In this document: in pieces, positions 43,756-51,443 of the stretch
How positions within the stretch are numbered: position 1 is the first letter of the stretch
Layout of the letters: each line of letters opens with the position of its first letter
Made by a program: the position numbers and the translations under genes
Assembly: GCA_023386455.1 (NCBI GenBank)
Contig: JAEWJO010000803.1
Span: 1 to 64,000 of the forward strand
DNA: 64,000 nucleotides
From: Pseudomonadota bacterium
GTDB taxonomy: Bacteria; Myxococcota_A; Polyangia; Haliangiales; Haliangiaceae
Direction of reading: 5' to 3'
Notes under the pieces: model-generated
Database searches by the model: none
Told to the model about the DNA's origin: nothing
What the model saw: the letters and a program-made list of their open reading frames with translations, nothing else

Positions 43756-44990
43756 TGAGAGCGCTGCTCGCGCTCTGCATGGTCGCCTGCCAGCCGCTGG
43801 ACCCGGATGCGACGCTCGAGGCGAGCACGTGCGACGGCTGCCACCCCGATCAGGTCAGAGAGTGGGCGGGCAGCATGCACGCGTATGCGAGCGAGGATCC
43901 GGTCTTCGTGGCGATGAACCGGCTCGGCCAGCGCGAGACCGGCGGCCAGCTCGGCACGTTCTGCGTCCGGTGCCATGCACCGTTTGCTGAGTCAGCCGAC
44001 ATCGAGGAGGTGCCGCGCGAGCGACGCGGTGTCGGCTGTGTCGCCTGTCACCAGGTGACGGCCGTCGAGGCCACGCACAACGGCGAGCTTCGCTGGGATC
44101 GTGAAGGTCCGATGCGCGGGGCGCTGCACGCTCCTATCGAGACCCCGGCGCACGAGTCGCGGTACTCGGAGCTGCTGGATGCGGATCGCCCTGCGTCGTC
44201 GCAGGTCTGCGGCGGTTGCCACGACGTCGTGCTTCCGAATGGGCTCGCGATCGAGAACACGTACGCCGAGTGGAGCACGAGCGTGTTCGCGGACACCCTC
44301 TCGTGCGCGGGCTGTCACATGTTCCCCGCAGGACCCCGGCGACACGACCATTCATTCCCCGGCATCGACGTCGCGACGTCGCCGTGGCCGGGCGTCGCCG
44401 AGCAACGCCAGCTGATCGCGCGCGATCTCCGCCCGGCGCTCGTCACGAAGCTCTGCGTTCAACCGACCGGCGGAGGCGTCGAGGTCGACATCACGCTCGA
44501 CAACAGCCAGGTCGGTCACGCGTTCCCGAGCGGGACGACCCATGCCCGGCGGCTATGGGTGGAGCTCGTGGCCCAAACGGGCGGTATCGTGACGCAGTCG
44601 ATCGGCACGTTCGAGCGCAATGCGGTCGTCCATGCGGCGCAGAGCCCCGACGTGTGGATCCTCGGCAGTCGCTTCCTGCGCGGCGACGAGGAGGTTCAGT
44701 TCGTGTGGGAGGCAGATGCGATCGCGAGCGAGCTGCTCTTGCCGACCGTGACGCTCGATCCTGCCGTGCCGGGCTACTACCACGCGCGAACGCGCAGCTT
44801 CCGCCTGCTCGGGCGCCCCGAGGTGATCCAGATGTCGTTGCACGAGCAGCCGATCGGGATCGATATCCTGCAGGATCTCGTCGCCACCGGCGATCTCGAT
44901 CCGCGCGTGATCGAGGCCGCCACCACGCACACGCTCGACGGCGCTGCGCTCGAGTGGCGGTCAGCGAGCGGCTTTGGTTGCGTGCCGTGA
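43755..44990 (+). CDS. Pentaheme c-type cytochrome lipoprotein
   Basis: A 411-residue protein with a lipobox (LCMVAC, Cys 12) and five CxxCH motifs: CDGCH, CVRCH, CVACH, CGGCH, CAGCH, all in the first half. The second half (about 230-411) is a beta-rich domain without hemes. The order resembles the cytochrome c554-like multiheme family that handles nitrogen oxides, but substrate is unknown. The start ATG at 43755 overlaps the RIC stop; a GTG 3 bases upstream is possible. Confidence 0.82.
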   Translation: MRALLALCMVACQPLDPDATLEASTCDGCHPDQVREWAGSMHAYASEDPVFVAMNRLGQRETGGQLGTFCVRCHAPFAESADIEEVPRERRGVGCVACHQVTAVEATHNGELRWDREGPMRGALHAPIETPAHESRYSELLDADRPASSQVCGGCHDVVLPNGLAIENTYAEWSTSVFADTLSCAGCHMFPAGPRRHDHSFPGIDVATSPWPGVAEQRQLIARDLRPALVTKLCVQPTGGGVEVDITLDNSQVGHAFPSGTTHARRLWVELVAQTGGIVTQSIGTFERNAVVHAAQSPDVWILGSRFLRGDEEVQFVWEADAIASELLLPTVTLDPAVPGYYHARTRSFRLLGRPEVIQMSLHEQPIGIDILQDLVATGDLDPRVIEAATTHTLDGAALEWRSASGFGCVP

Positions 44991-44994
44991 CGCC

Positions 44995-46059
44995 TCACCA
45001 GGCTCTGGTGATGCTCGAGAACAGCAGCACGGCATTGCGATCGGCCTGGAGCGGAGACTCGATGAACCACAGCCGCAAGACCCCCGCCGAGGCGATCACG
45101 TGCCAATCGGCGACCGGGATGTCGAACGTGACCGCCGCGTGGAGGCTACGCATCGCGCCGAGCGTCCGATCGCGCGTCCGGTAGCGAGGGCTGCCGGCGT
45201 AGCGCGGCGCATGGAACGCGGCGGCGCCCTGCGTGTAGCCGCGAAGCGACCAGCCCACGAGACGGTCACCGACGCTGCGGAGGACCTCTGCGGTCGCGGT
45301 GTGGCTCCGGACGGACCACGTATCGGCATAGAACCGGTACGTTCCGCTCGTGGTCCACCGATCGGTCAGCGCGTGGCGCACGCGCGACGCGACAGCGACG
45401 CTCCGCCGCAGCTGCGGCGTCGCCTCGGCGAGCCGCATCGGCAGCGGTGAGCCGGGGACATCGACGAGAACCTCCCGGTACGGACTCGCGTGATAGCCGT
45501 CGGCGTGCGCGAGATCCGCGACGATGTCGACGACCGTACGACGGTTCAGAAGCTGGCTCGCCGTCACCATGAGCTCGTGGGAGGTGCGCTCGCGATGGAA
45601 GCTGCGATCCATCATCGACGCGATCAGGTCGTGACCCAGGACGTAGTCGACCTCGACCGTCGTGTTTCGCTGTGCGAGCTCGGCCCGGATGCTGCTGCGC
45701 AATCGCATCGCGTCATAGTCGTGCTCGTGCGACCCGCGGACGCCGACGGTCCACCAGCTCGCCCGCTGGATGCGGTAGGTCGAGGCGACTCCGAGCTCGA
45801 CGCGCTGCTCGTGCACCGTGCTCGGCGACGCCGACGTGACGACATCGACGGAGGCTGCCGAGACGGCATCGACGTTCGCATCGGCCACGACCGACAGGTG
45901 TGACGTCACGTCGCTCTGTACCGATGCGGACGGCGAGACCACCGTCACGTGATCGTCGTCGGCGTAGACGTGCAGTCCGGCGCTCGCGCCCGGCTCGCCA
46001 GCGGGCTCCGCATGCAGCGTGCGCGTCAGCGCGACGAGCAACGTCAGTTGCAGCCGCAT
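44995..46059 (-). CDS. DUF3570 outer-membrane beta-barrel-like protein
   Basis: A 354-residue exported protein with alternating hydrophobic strands and a strong Thr/Val/Ser content; the RVELGVASTYRIQRASWWTVG, VEVDYVLGHDLIASMM and RHALTDRWTTSGTYRFYAD segments fit DUF3570. The family is predicted to form an outer-membrane barrel and always travels with DUF4266 lipoproteins. It overlaps the DUF4266 gene by 16 bases. Confidence 0.8.
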   Translation of the reverse strand: MRLQLTLLVALTRTLHAEPAGEPGASAGLHVYADDDHVTVVSPSASVQSDVTSHLSVVADANVDAVSAASVDVVTSASPSTVHEQRVELGVASTYRIQRASWWTVGVRGSHEHDYDAMRLRSSIRAELAQRNTTVEVDYVLGHDLIASMMDRSFHRERTSHELMVTASQLLNRRTVVDIVADLAHADGYHASPYREVLVDVPGSPLPMRLAEATPQLRRSVAVASRVRHALTDRWTTSGTYRFYADTWSVRSHTATAEVLRSVGDRLVGWSLRGYTQGAAAFHAPRYAGSPRYRTRDRTLGAMRSLHAAVTFDIPVADWHVIASAGVLRLWFIESPLQADRNAVLLFSSITRAW

Positions 46060-46241
46060 CCGCCACCGCCCGGCGCCGTCGCGCCGGACGTTCCTTCGCG
46101 AACGACGAACACGTGGTCATTCGCCGACGAGAGGGCCGGCCAGACCGGCGCCTGCATCGCCGGGCCAGCCAGGTGACGTCGCTGGTGCGCCGGCACCCGC
46201 ACACAGCCCGACACGAGGATCGCGACAACAAGGAATCGCAT
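46044..46241 (-). CDS. DUF4266 small lipoprotein
   Basis: A 65-residue lipoprotein (lipobox LVSGC, Cys 13) ending GGGGCGCN, the diagnostic DUF4266 tail, after a VFVVREGTSGATAP segment. It is the usual partner of DUF3570. A sigma54-type promoter and an exact palindrome lie upstream. Confidence 0.8.
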   Translation of the reverse strand: MRFLVVAILVSGCVRVPAHQRRHLAGPAMQAPVWPALSSANDHVFVVREGTSGATAPGGGGCGCN

Positions 46242-46261
46242 GCGTCGTGCACGTACGTGAG

Positions 46262-46277
46262 TGCACGCGGCATTCCA
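46262..46277 (-). promoter_or_regulatory. Possible sigma54 promoter of the DUF4266-DUF3570 pair
   Basis: Minus strand TGGAATGCCGCGTGCA, GG-N10-GC. Predicted start 46251, leader 10 bases. The exact palindrome at 46308-46322 is centred 64 bases upstream. Confidence 0.5.
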
Positions 46278-46307
46278 TACGGTCGGGCGTGCAAGCGTGG
46301 TGCGTCG

Positions 46308-46322
46308 ACGCAAGTGGTGCGC
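46308..46322. promoter_or_regulatory. Candidate activator-binding palindrome, exact ACGCA-N5-TGCGC
   Basis: ACGCA-AGTGG-TGCGC between divergent promoters, centred 64 bases from the predicted start 46251 and 53 from 46368. Confidence 0.6.
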
Positions 46323-46341
46323 GTTCCGCGGGCGGCGATCC

Positions 46342-46357
46342 AGGCACCTGCCGTGCA
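46342..46357 (+). promoter_or_regulatory. Possible sigma54 promoter of the acyltransferase-like gene
   Basis: AGGCACCTGCCGTGCA, GG-N10-GC. Predicted start 46368, leader 19 bases, longer than at the other sites. Confidence 0.45.
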
Positions 46358-46386
46358 CGGTCCAGCGCCATGGCGGTATCGCGGAC

Positions 46387-47181
46387 ATGAGAAGCCCGCT
46401 CTCGGGATGGCGTCGTGTCGCCACCGCGATGTGGCACGCACCGGACGATCCTCAGATCTTCGGTGCGCTCGAGATCGACGCCGCGCCGGTCCTCGCTCTC
46501 GTCGCGCGGCTGCGAGGCGCAGGGCACCGCGTCACGGCGACGCATGTCGTCGGCAGAGCGATCGGTCACGCGCTCGCGGCTGTTCCCGAGCTCAACATCG
46601 CGATCCACCGCAGCCGGGCGAGGCAGCGCAAGAGCGTCGACGTGTTCTTCATCGCCTCGGTCAAGAAGGGCAGCGACCTGTCGGGTGTGAAGGTCTCGCA
46701 GATCACGACGAAGTCGGTCGTCGAGGTCGCCGAGGAGCTCGACCGGCGCGCCACGGAGCTGCGGGGCGGTGCCGATCGTCAGTTCTCGCGCGCGAAGCGT
46801 ATGACGGACGGCCTACCGACGCCGCTCCTGCGCGGCGCACTGCGGCTCGCGGCCGCCGTGACGAACGACCTCGGGCTCGATCTACCGTCGCTCGGCCTGC
46901 CGCGCGAGCCATTCGGCAGCGCGATGGTGTCCAACGTCGGCCCGTTCGGTCTTCCCCACGGATTCGCACCGCTCGCGTGGATGTACGACGTGCCGTTGCT
47001 CGTCCTCGTCGGCGAGATCGGCCCTCGGCCGGTCGTCGTCGAGGATCGCGTGGTCGTCGGAGACGTCCTGCCGATCACGGCGACGATCGATCATCGCTAC
47101 GCCGACGGATTCCAGATCAGCCGGCTCATGAAGGCGTTCCGCGAGTACCTCGCGGAGCCCGAGCGATTCGAGCCGCGCTGA
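46387..47181 (+). CDS. 2-oxoacid dehydrogenase acyltransferase catalytic-domain protein
   Basis: A 264-residue protein containing only the E2-type acyltransferase fold, without lipoyl domains. The DHRYADGFQ motif near the C-terminus is the family HxxxDG catalytic signature; SNVGPFGLPHGFAPL is the other conserved block. Stand-alone proteins of this type are common beside hypoxia genes but have no assigned reaction. The ATG at 46387 fits the family start. Confidence 0.75.
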   Translation: MRSPLSGWRRVATAMWHAPDDPQIFGALEIDAAPVLALVARLRGAGHRVTATHVVGRAIGHALAAVPELNIAIHRSRARQRKSVDVFFIASVKKGSDLSGVKVSQITTKSVVEVAEELDRRATELRGGADRQFSRAKRMTDGLPTPLLRGALRLAAAVTNDLGLDLPSLGLPREPFGSAMVSNVGPFGLPHGFAPLAWMYDVPLLVLVGEIGPRPVVVEDRVVVGDVLPITATIDHRYADGFQISRLMKAFREYLAEPERFEPR

Positions 47182-47182
47182 T

Positions 47183-47587
47183 TCAGCGCAGATCGTCGAG
47201 GCCACCGCCGTTGATCACGTTGGTGTAGCCGGCGCCCTCGAGCAGCGTCCTGGCCTTCGCCGCGCGGCTGCCGGCGGCGCAATACACGACGATCGACTTC
47301 GATCGATCGCCCCCGGTGGTCCTCTCCACCTCGTCGAGGCGCGCACCGAGCTCTTGAACAGGAATGTTCGTCGCCTGCGGCAGGTGATCGGTCGCGTACT
47401 CCTCGGGCGTCCGGACGTCGATGACGATCGCTCCCTTCGCGATCGCGGCGCGCGCCGCCTCGGGATCCTTGCTCGGCTTTGCCGGCGCAGCAGCGGCGGC
47501 ACTGGTGTGCTTCGGCTCGTCCTTCCCGCAGCCGGTCACCTGCACCGAGGCAAGGAGCATCGCGCAGACAAGCGCTGTTCGAATCAT
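47183..47587 (-). CDS. Rhodanese-domain lipoprotein
   Basis: A 134-residue lipoprotein (lipobox VTGC, Cys 19) with a rhodanese domain: VIDVRTPEEYATDHLPQA and the active-site loop VVYCAAGSRAAKA with the catalytic Cys. It would transfer or bind sulfane sulfur in the periplasm. The start lies 2 bases after a predicted sigma54 start, next to a divergent alcohol dehydrogenase gene. Confidence 0.85.
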   Translation of the reverse strand: MIRTALVCAMLLASVQVTGCGKDEPKHTSAAAAAPAKPSKDPEAARAAIAKGAIVIDVRTPEEYATDHLPQATNIPVQELGARLDEVERTTGGDRSKSIVVYCAAGSRAAKARTLLEGAGYTNVINGGGLDDLR

Positions 47588-47599
47588 GAGCCCTGATCG

Positions 47600-47615
47600 T
47601 GCAACGCGAGGGCCA
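47600..47615 (-). promoter_or_regulatory. Sigma54 -24/-12 promoter of the rhodanese gene
   Basis: Minus strand TGGCCCTCGCGTTGCA, GG-N10-GC with perfect TTGCA. Predicted start 47589, 2 bases before the ATG. Confidence 0.65.
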
Positions 47616-47644
47616 CTCGCGCGTACGTGGTCGCACGCAGAACA

Positions 47645-47659
47645 GCGCAAGGGCTGCAT
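47645..47659. promoter_or_regulatory. Candidate activator-binding half-palindrome
   Basis: GCGCA-AGGGC-TGCAT keeps one arm. The centre is 63 bases from the rhodanese start and 83 from the alcohol dehydrogenase start, the same geometry as at 13189-13203. Confidence 0.4.
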
Positions 47660-47708
47660 CGCCGTGGGTCACGCGCGCGGGTTCTGCGCACGTTGTGGTG
47701 TATCCGCG

Positions 47709-47724
47709 AGGCATACAGCTTGCT
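47709..47724 (+). promoter_or_regulatory. Sigma54 -24/-12 promoter of the alcohol dehydrogenase gene
   Basis: AGGCATACAGCTTGCT, GG-N10-GC with perfect CTTGCT. Predicted start 47735, 2 bases before the ATG at 47737. Confidence 0.65.
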
Positions 47725-47736
47725 CCACCGGAGATC

Positions 47737-48774
47737 ATGAAGATGAACGCATTCCGGCTGACCGCGTGGGGACGACCCGGAGAGCTGACGGAGGTCCCGG
47801 TCCCCGAGGTCCGAGCAGGCGAGGTGCTCGTCAAGATCGGCGGTGCGGGTGCATGTCACTCGGACCTCCACCTCATGGACTGGCCAGAAGGCCAGCTGCC
47901 GGGGACGGTGCCGTTCACGCTCGGTCACGAGAACGCAGGCCGGGTCGCGAAGGTCGGCGCCGGCGTGACATCGGTCCGAGAAGGCGACGCGGTGGTCCTG
48001 TATGGGCCTTGGGGGTGTGGCGCCTGTCGCGCGTGCCGCCTCGGCCGCGAGAATTACTGCGAGCGCGCCGCGGAGATCCCCGCGATGGGTGGAGGTCTCG
48101 GCAGAGACGGCGGCATGGCCGAGTACATGCTGGTGCCGAGTGCACGGTTCCTCATCCCGATCGGGGATCTCGATCCCGCGATCGCCGCGCCGCTCGCCGA
48201 TGCCGGGCTCACGCCCTATCACGCGATCGCGAAGTCACGCCACCTGCTCCACCCAGGCGCGAGCGCTGTCGTGATCGGCATCGGGGGTCTCGGCCAGATG
48301 GCGATCCAGCTCCTGCGCGCGACGACCGGCGTGCGAATCGTCGCGGTCGACACCGACGAGCGCAAGCTCGAGGTCGCGCGCAAGCTCGGTGCGGATGTCG
48401 CGATACAGCCCGGGCCGGACGGGGCCGATGCGATCCGGAAGGCGACCGGCGGTGGTGCCGAGGTCGTGCTCGACGTCGTGGGTGCCGAAGCGACGCTGGC
48501 GCTCGGCGCGAAGAGCCTGCGTGCAGAAGGTCGCCTCGTGATCCTCGGGCTCGCACTCGGTGTGCTGCCGGTCAGCTTCTTCACGCTGCCGATGGGAGCG
48601 GAGGTCGCGTCCAGCTACTGGGGAACGGTCCCCGAGCTGATGGAGCTGGTCGCGCTCGCGCGTGCCGGCAAGGTGACTCTCGATGTCGAGCGCTTCCCGC
48701 TCGCCAAGGCGGCGGACGCCTACGCCAGGCTTCGCAGAGGAGAGATCCGCGGACGCGCGGTCATCATTCCGTGA
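47737..48774 (+). CDS. Zinc-dependent alcohol dehydrogenase (MDR family)
   Basis: A 345-residue medium-chain dehydrogenase. It has the catalytic zinc Cys in GACHSDLHLMD, GHENAGRV, the structural zinc cluster CGACRACRLGRENYC, and the NAD-binding GIGGLGQMAIQLL motif. It would oxidise or reduce alcohol/aldehyde pairs with NAD(H); substrate unknown. Of two close ATG codons, 47737 is preferred because of the promoter position. Confidence 0.87.
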   Translation: MKMNAFRLTAWGRPGELTEVPVPEVRAGEVLVKIGGAGACHSDLHLMDWPEGQLPGTVPFTLGHENAGRVAKVGAGVTSVREGDAVVLYGPWGCGACRACRLGRENYCERAAEIPAMGGGLGRDGGMAEYMLVPSARFLIPIGDLDPAIAAPLADAGLTPYHAIAKSRHLLHPGASAVVIGIGGLGQMAIQLLRATTGVRIVAVDTDERKLEVARKLGADVAIQPGPDGADAIRKATGGGAEVVLDVVGAEATLALGAKSLRAEGRLVILGLALGVLPVSFFTLPMGAEVASSYWGTVPELMELVALARAGKVTLDVERFPLAKAADAYARLRRGEIRGRAVIIP

Positions 48775-48781
48775 CGTAGGA

Positions 48782-48871
48782 TCATGCCGCTCGCTCCGGC
48801 GCGGCCACCACGCGGGCAGAGACGACGACCGGTGCGGTCAGCGCGCGCGACACGAGGCAGTTGATATGCGG
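48782..48871 (-). pseudogene. Remnant of an OsmC-like gene 3' end
   Basis: Between two intact convergent genes, the minus strand encodes PHINCLVSRALTAPVVVSARV plus a short tail ending in TGA at 48782. This reads like the C-terminus of an OsmC/Ohr-type peroxide-reducing protein (Cys-xx-Ser-Arg then a final beta strand), but there is no start codon and the reading frame runs straight into the stop of the TDT gene. I take it as a decayed fragment. Confidence 0.4.
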
Positions 48872-48874
48872 GGG

Positions 48875-49912
48875 CTAGCGGCGGATCGAGCGGAGCATGC
48901 TGTGGGCGAGGCCGAACGCGGTCAGGCTCCATGCCGCGAGCGCGACGTAGATGAAGACGTTCGAGATCTCGCCGAGGAAGCTCGCATCGATCGCGTGCGA
49001 CAGCCGGGCGGTGCAGACCGTGTACATGCCGAGCGGGAAGACCGCGCCCCAGTAGAGCGGATCGTAGCGCAGCGGGAACTTCTTCACGCCATGGCGCCAC
49101 ACGCCGAGGATGAGCAGCATCGGGATCCACCAGGTCGCGGTCGCCCACCACATGAGCGTCAGGCCGCGCACGAACGGCAGGATCTGCTCGATCACGGGCG
49201 AGTGCGGTGCGGCGGCGACGAGCATCGTGCCCGCGAGCGTCGAGATCGCGGCCGCGCCCATGTTGATCCAGTACGGAGGCGCGAGGTCCGACGGGCTCAT
49301 CGTGAAGAACGTGTAGCGATAGAAGATCAGCGAGATGATCCACAGGTAGAGCATCCCGCCGCCGAGCCACATCGCGAGCGAGAACACGAGCACACCGGGG
49401 GCGTGCTCGTGGAGGTGCGGTGCGAGCTGCGCGCCGAGGACGGAGACCGACTGAGCCGCGACGACGCTGATGAGCCAGCCGCCATTGATGCCGTCCGCGA
49501 GCGTCGGCTTCTCGGTCTTCACGGTGAGCAGCGTGAACACGGTGTAGACGAGGCCCGCCCACAGGACGATACCCGCGATCCACAGGACGAACGCGGCGGT
49601 CACGCTGTGACCGATCACGAGGCACTGCGAGCCGAGGACACAGGTCGCGGCGACCATCGTGAAGAAGCCGACGGCGCGGCCGTGGTGGACGAAGTCCGCT
49701 CGCACGCGATCGGGATGACGGATCACGCGCGCGATCGTCAGGATCCAGAGAAGCGGATAGAAGCCGAGGTTCAGCGCGAACAGCGCGACCGCGATCGGAT
49801 GGAAGCCGATCAGCTCGCACGCGATCGACTCGATGCCGGTCGCCATCACGAGCGCGAAGTACGCCGGGTGCATGCCGGCAAGGCCTGCCGGGGGCGCCGG
49901 CTGCGTCGTCAT
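48875..49912 (-). CDS. TDT/SLAC1-family anion channel or transporter
   Basis: A 345-residue membrane protein with about ten helices and the family motif HPAYFALVMATGIESIA near the start. The family includes the tellurite/dicarboxylate transporters and the SLAC1 anion channels, which conduct nitrate and chloride. As the last gene of a molybdenum oxidoreductase operon that looks like a nitrate reductase, nitrate or nitrite passage is a reasonable guess. ATGA overlap with the small gene upstream. Confidence 0.82.
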   Translation of the reverse strand: MTTQPAPPAGLAGMHPAYFALVMATGIESIACELIGFHPIAVALFALNLGFYPLLWILTIARVIRHPDRVRADFVHHGRAVGFFTMVAATCVLGSQCLVIGHSVTAAFVLWIAGIVLWAGLVYTVFTLLTVKTEKPTLADGINGGWLISVVAAQSVSVLGAQLAPHLHEHAPGVLVFSLAMWLGGGMLYLWIISLIFYRYTFFTMSPSDLAPPYWINMGAAAISTLAGTMLVAAAPHSPVIEQILPFVRGLTLMWWATATWWIPMLLILGVWRHGVKKFPLRYDPLYWGAVFPLGMYTVCTARLSHAIDASFLGEISNVFIYVALAAWSLTAFGLAHSMLRSIRR

Positions 49913-50136
49913 CGCTTGAACAGATATCGGAGGAGACCGAGGTTGAGGAGCAGGCAAGCGGCGCTCGCACCGAGCGCAGGCCAGACCGCGGCATCGTCAC
50001 CGCCGAGGTAGGCGTTCATCGTCGCGGTCAGGAGCCACAGCTGGAGCACGACGAGGATCAGGACGAAGCACACCACGCCGGTGATCACGGTGGTGCGTTG
50101 CGCGCGCGTGAGCTGACGCTGCGGCCGGGTGCTCAT
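49909..50136 (-). CDS. Small two-span membrane protein in the molybdenum oxidoreductase operon
   Basis: A 75-residue protein with a basic N-terminus (TRPQRQLTRAQR) and two membrane helices joined by a short acidic loop (LGGDDAAVW). Overlaps both neighbours by 4 bases, so it is probably real and part of the complex. Confidence 0.65.
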   Translation of the reverse strand: MSTRPQRQLTRAQRTTVITGVVCFVLILVVLQLWLLTATMNAYLGGDDAAVWPALGASAACLLLNLGLLRYLFKR

Positions 50137-50789
50137 ACCGTTCGCTCCTTGACCGCGATCGCGAAGATCTCGTCGCCGACAACCTCGAGCTCGATCGCGG
50201 GGAGCGGGCGAGGTGGCGGTCCGGCGATGTTGCGGCCGGTCGCGAGGTCGAAGATGCCCTCGTGGCAGGGGCAGTACAGGATGCCCTCGTCGAGCTTCGG
50301 CACGACCGCGCACGACAGGTGCGTGCACTTCTGGTCGTACGCGAGGAGCTTGCCGTCGCGCGTGTGGATGAGGAGACACGGGTCGTGCTCGGTCGGATAC
50401 GTGAACATCGCGACGCTACCCGGCGGTAGCGCCGACAGCGTGCCGATCTTCGCGCGGCCCGGCGGCTTGCGGCGGCCTCGGACGAGGCTCTGCGCCGCGA
50501 TCCAGGCCTGACCGGCGACGAACGCGCCGCTCGTCAGCACGAGGAACTTCGCGAAGTCGCGACGTGCGACGAATTGATCCTCGGGCCAGTCGATCGCGAA
50601 GTCGCGGCGCCATCGCGGCTGCTCGTCCATCGGACGCTGATCGGGTGCGATGGTGACGTCCTCGGGATCGCGGGTCGGCTCGTACACGTCGCCGCGCGCT
50701 GTCCCGGTCAGACCCTCTCGTCCCGGCGAGTCGATGCGCGGATCGAGCGTGCGATCCTCCTCGAAGCGGCGCTGCGGATCATCGGGCAT
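50133..50789 (-). CDS. Rieske [2Fe-2S] protein
   Basis: A 218-residue protein: about 70 polar N-terminal residues, one hydrophobic segment (about 83-100), then a Rieske domain with CTHLSC and CPCHEG. Such proteins move electrons from quinol to a periplasmic or membrane acceptor. Here it is coupled to a molybdenum enzyme instead of a cytochrome bc1 complex. The N-terminus before the helix is unusually long for the family. Confidence 0.88.
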   Translation of the reverse strand: MPDDPQRRFEEDRTLDPRIDSPGREGLTGTARGDVYEPTRDPEDVTIAPDQRPMDEQPRWRRDFAIDWPEDQFVARRDFAKFLVLTSGAFVAGQAWIAAQSLVRGRRKPPGRAKIGTLSALPPGSVAMFTYPTEHDPCLLIHTRDGKLLAYDQKCTHLSCAVVPKLDEGILYCPCHEGIFDLATGRNIAGPPPRPLPAIELEVVGDEIFAIAVKERTV

Positions 50790-50792
50790 GGC

Positions 50793-51443
50793 TCAGACCT
50801 CCACCTCGGCGAATGGATCGTTGGTATCGATCACCGGCAGTCGCAACCCGCGATTCGACGGCTTGTCGGCCATCGCCGCGGTGACGTCGACGTGCTCCGG
50901 TACCGCGCGCCGTGGCGCCATCACGTTGACGCGCGTCGTGATCGTCTGGTCGCCGAACCGGAACTTGTTCGTCGGAGTCGACTGCGGCCGCAGCGCGAGC
51001 GCCTGCTCGCGGGTGCCGAAGAACAGCGCCTGGCTCGGGCAGACCGTCGCGCACATCGGCTTCTTGCCGATCGACGTGCGGTCGTAGCACATGTCGCACT
51101 TCATCATGATCGCGCGATCGATGTAGAGCTCGGGCACGCCGAACGGGCAGGCGACGACGCAGTTACCGCACGCGATGCAGCGCGGCTTGCGGGCGCTCTG
51201 CACGACGCCGTCGCCGGTGCGCTTGATCGCGTCGGCGGGACAGACCTCGGCGCACGTCGGCTGCTCGCAGTGCATGCACACGACCGGCACGGTCTGTACC
51301 GACGACGCGCGGTCGACGTACTCGAGGTGGATCATCGACTCGCCCTTGTGCGTGTCGCATTCGGTGCAGGCCTGCACGCATGCCTGGCAGCCGATGCACC
51401 GGCTCGGATCGACGAAGAACTCGAGGTGCTGGGGGACAGGCAT
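50793..51443 (-). CDS. Four-cluster ferredoxin subunit (NrfC/PsrB/DmsB-type)
   Basis: A 216-residue electron-transfer subunit with the family's four Cys groups: [43 protein letters not shown] and CDMCYDR...CATVCP. It links a molybdenum subunit to the quinone pool. The ATG at 51443 overlaps the stop of the molybdenum subunit gene by one base (TAATG). Confidence 0.88.
   Translation of the reverse strand: MPVPQHLEFFVDPSRCIGCQACVQACTECDTHKGESMIHLEYVDRASSVQTVPVVCMHCEQPTCAEVCPADAIKRTGDGVVQSARKPRCIACGNCVVACPFGVPELYIDRAIMMKCDMCYDRTSIGKKPMCATVCPSQALFFGTREQALALRPQSTPTNKFRFGDQTITTRVNVMAPRRAVPEHVDVTAAMADKPSNRGLRLPVIDTNDPFAEVEV

Noticed and set aside
48875..49912. Reading the TDT-family gene as a tellurite resistance gene
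   Set aside because: The family name is historical; the context is a molybdenum oxidoreductase and no other tellurite gene is nearby.
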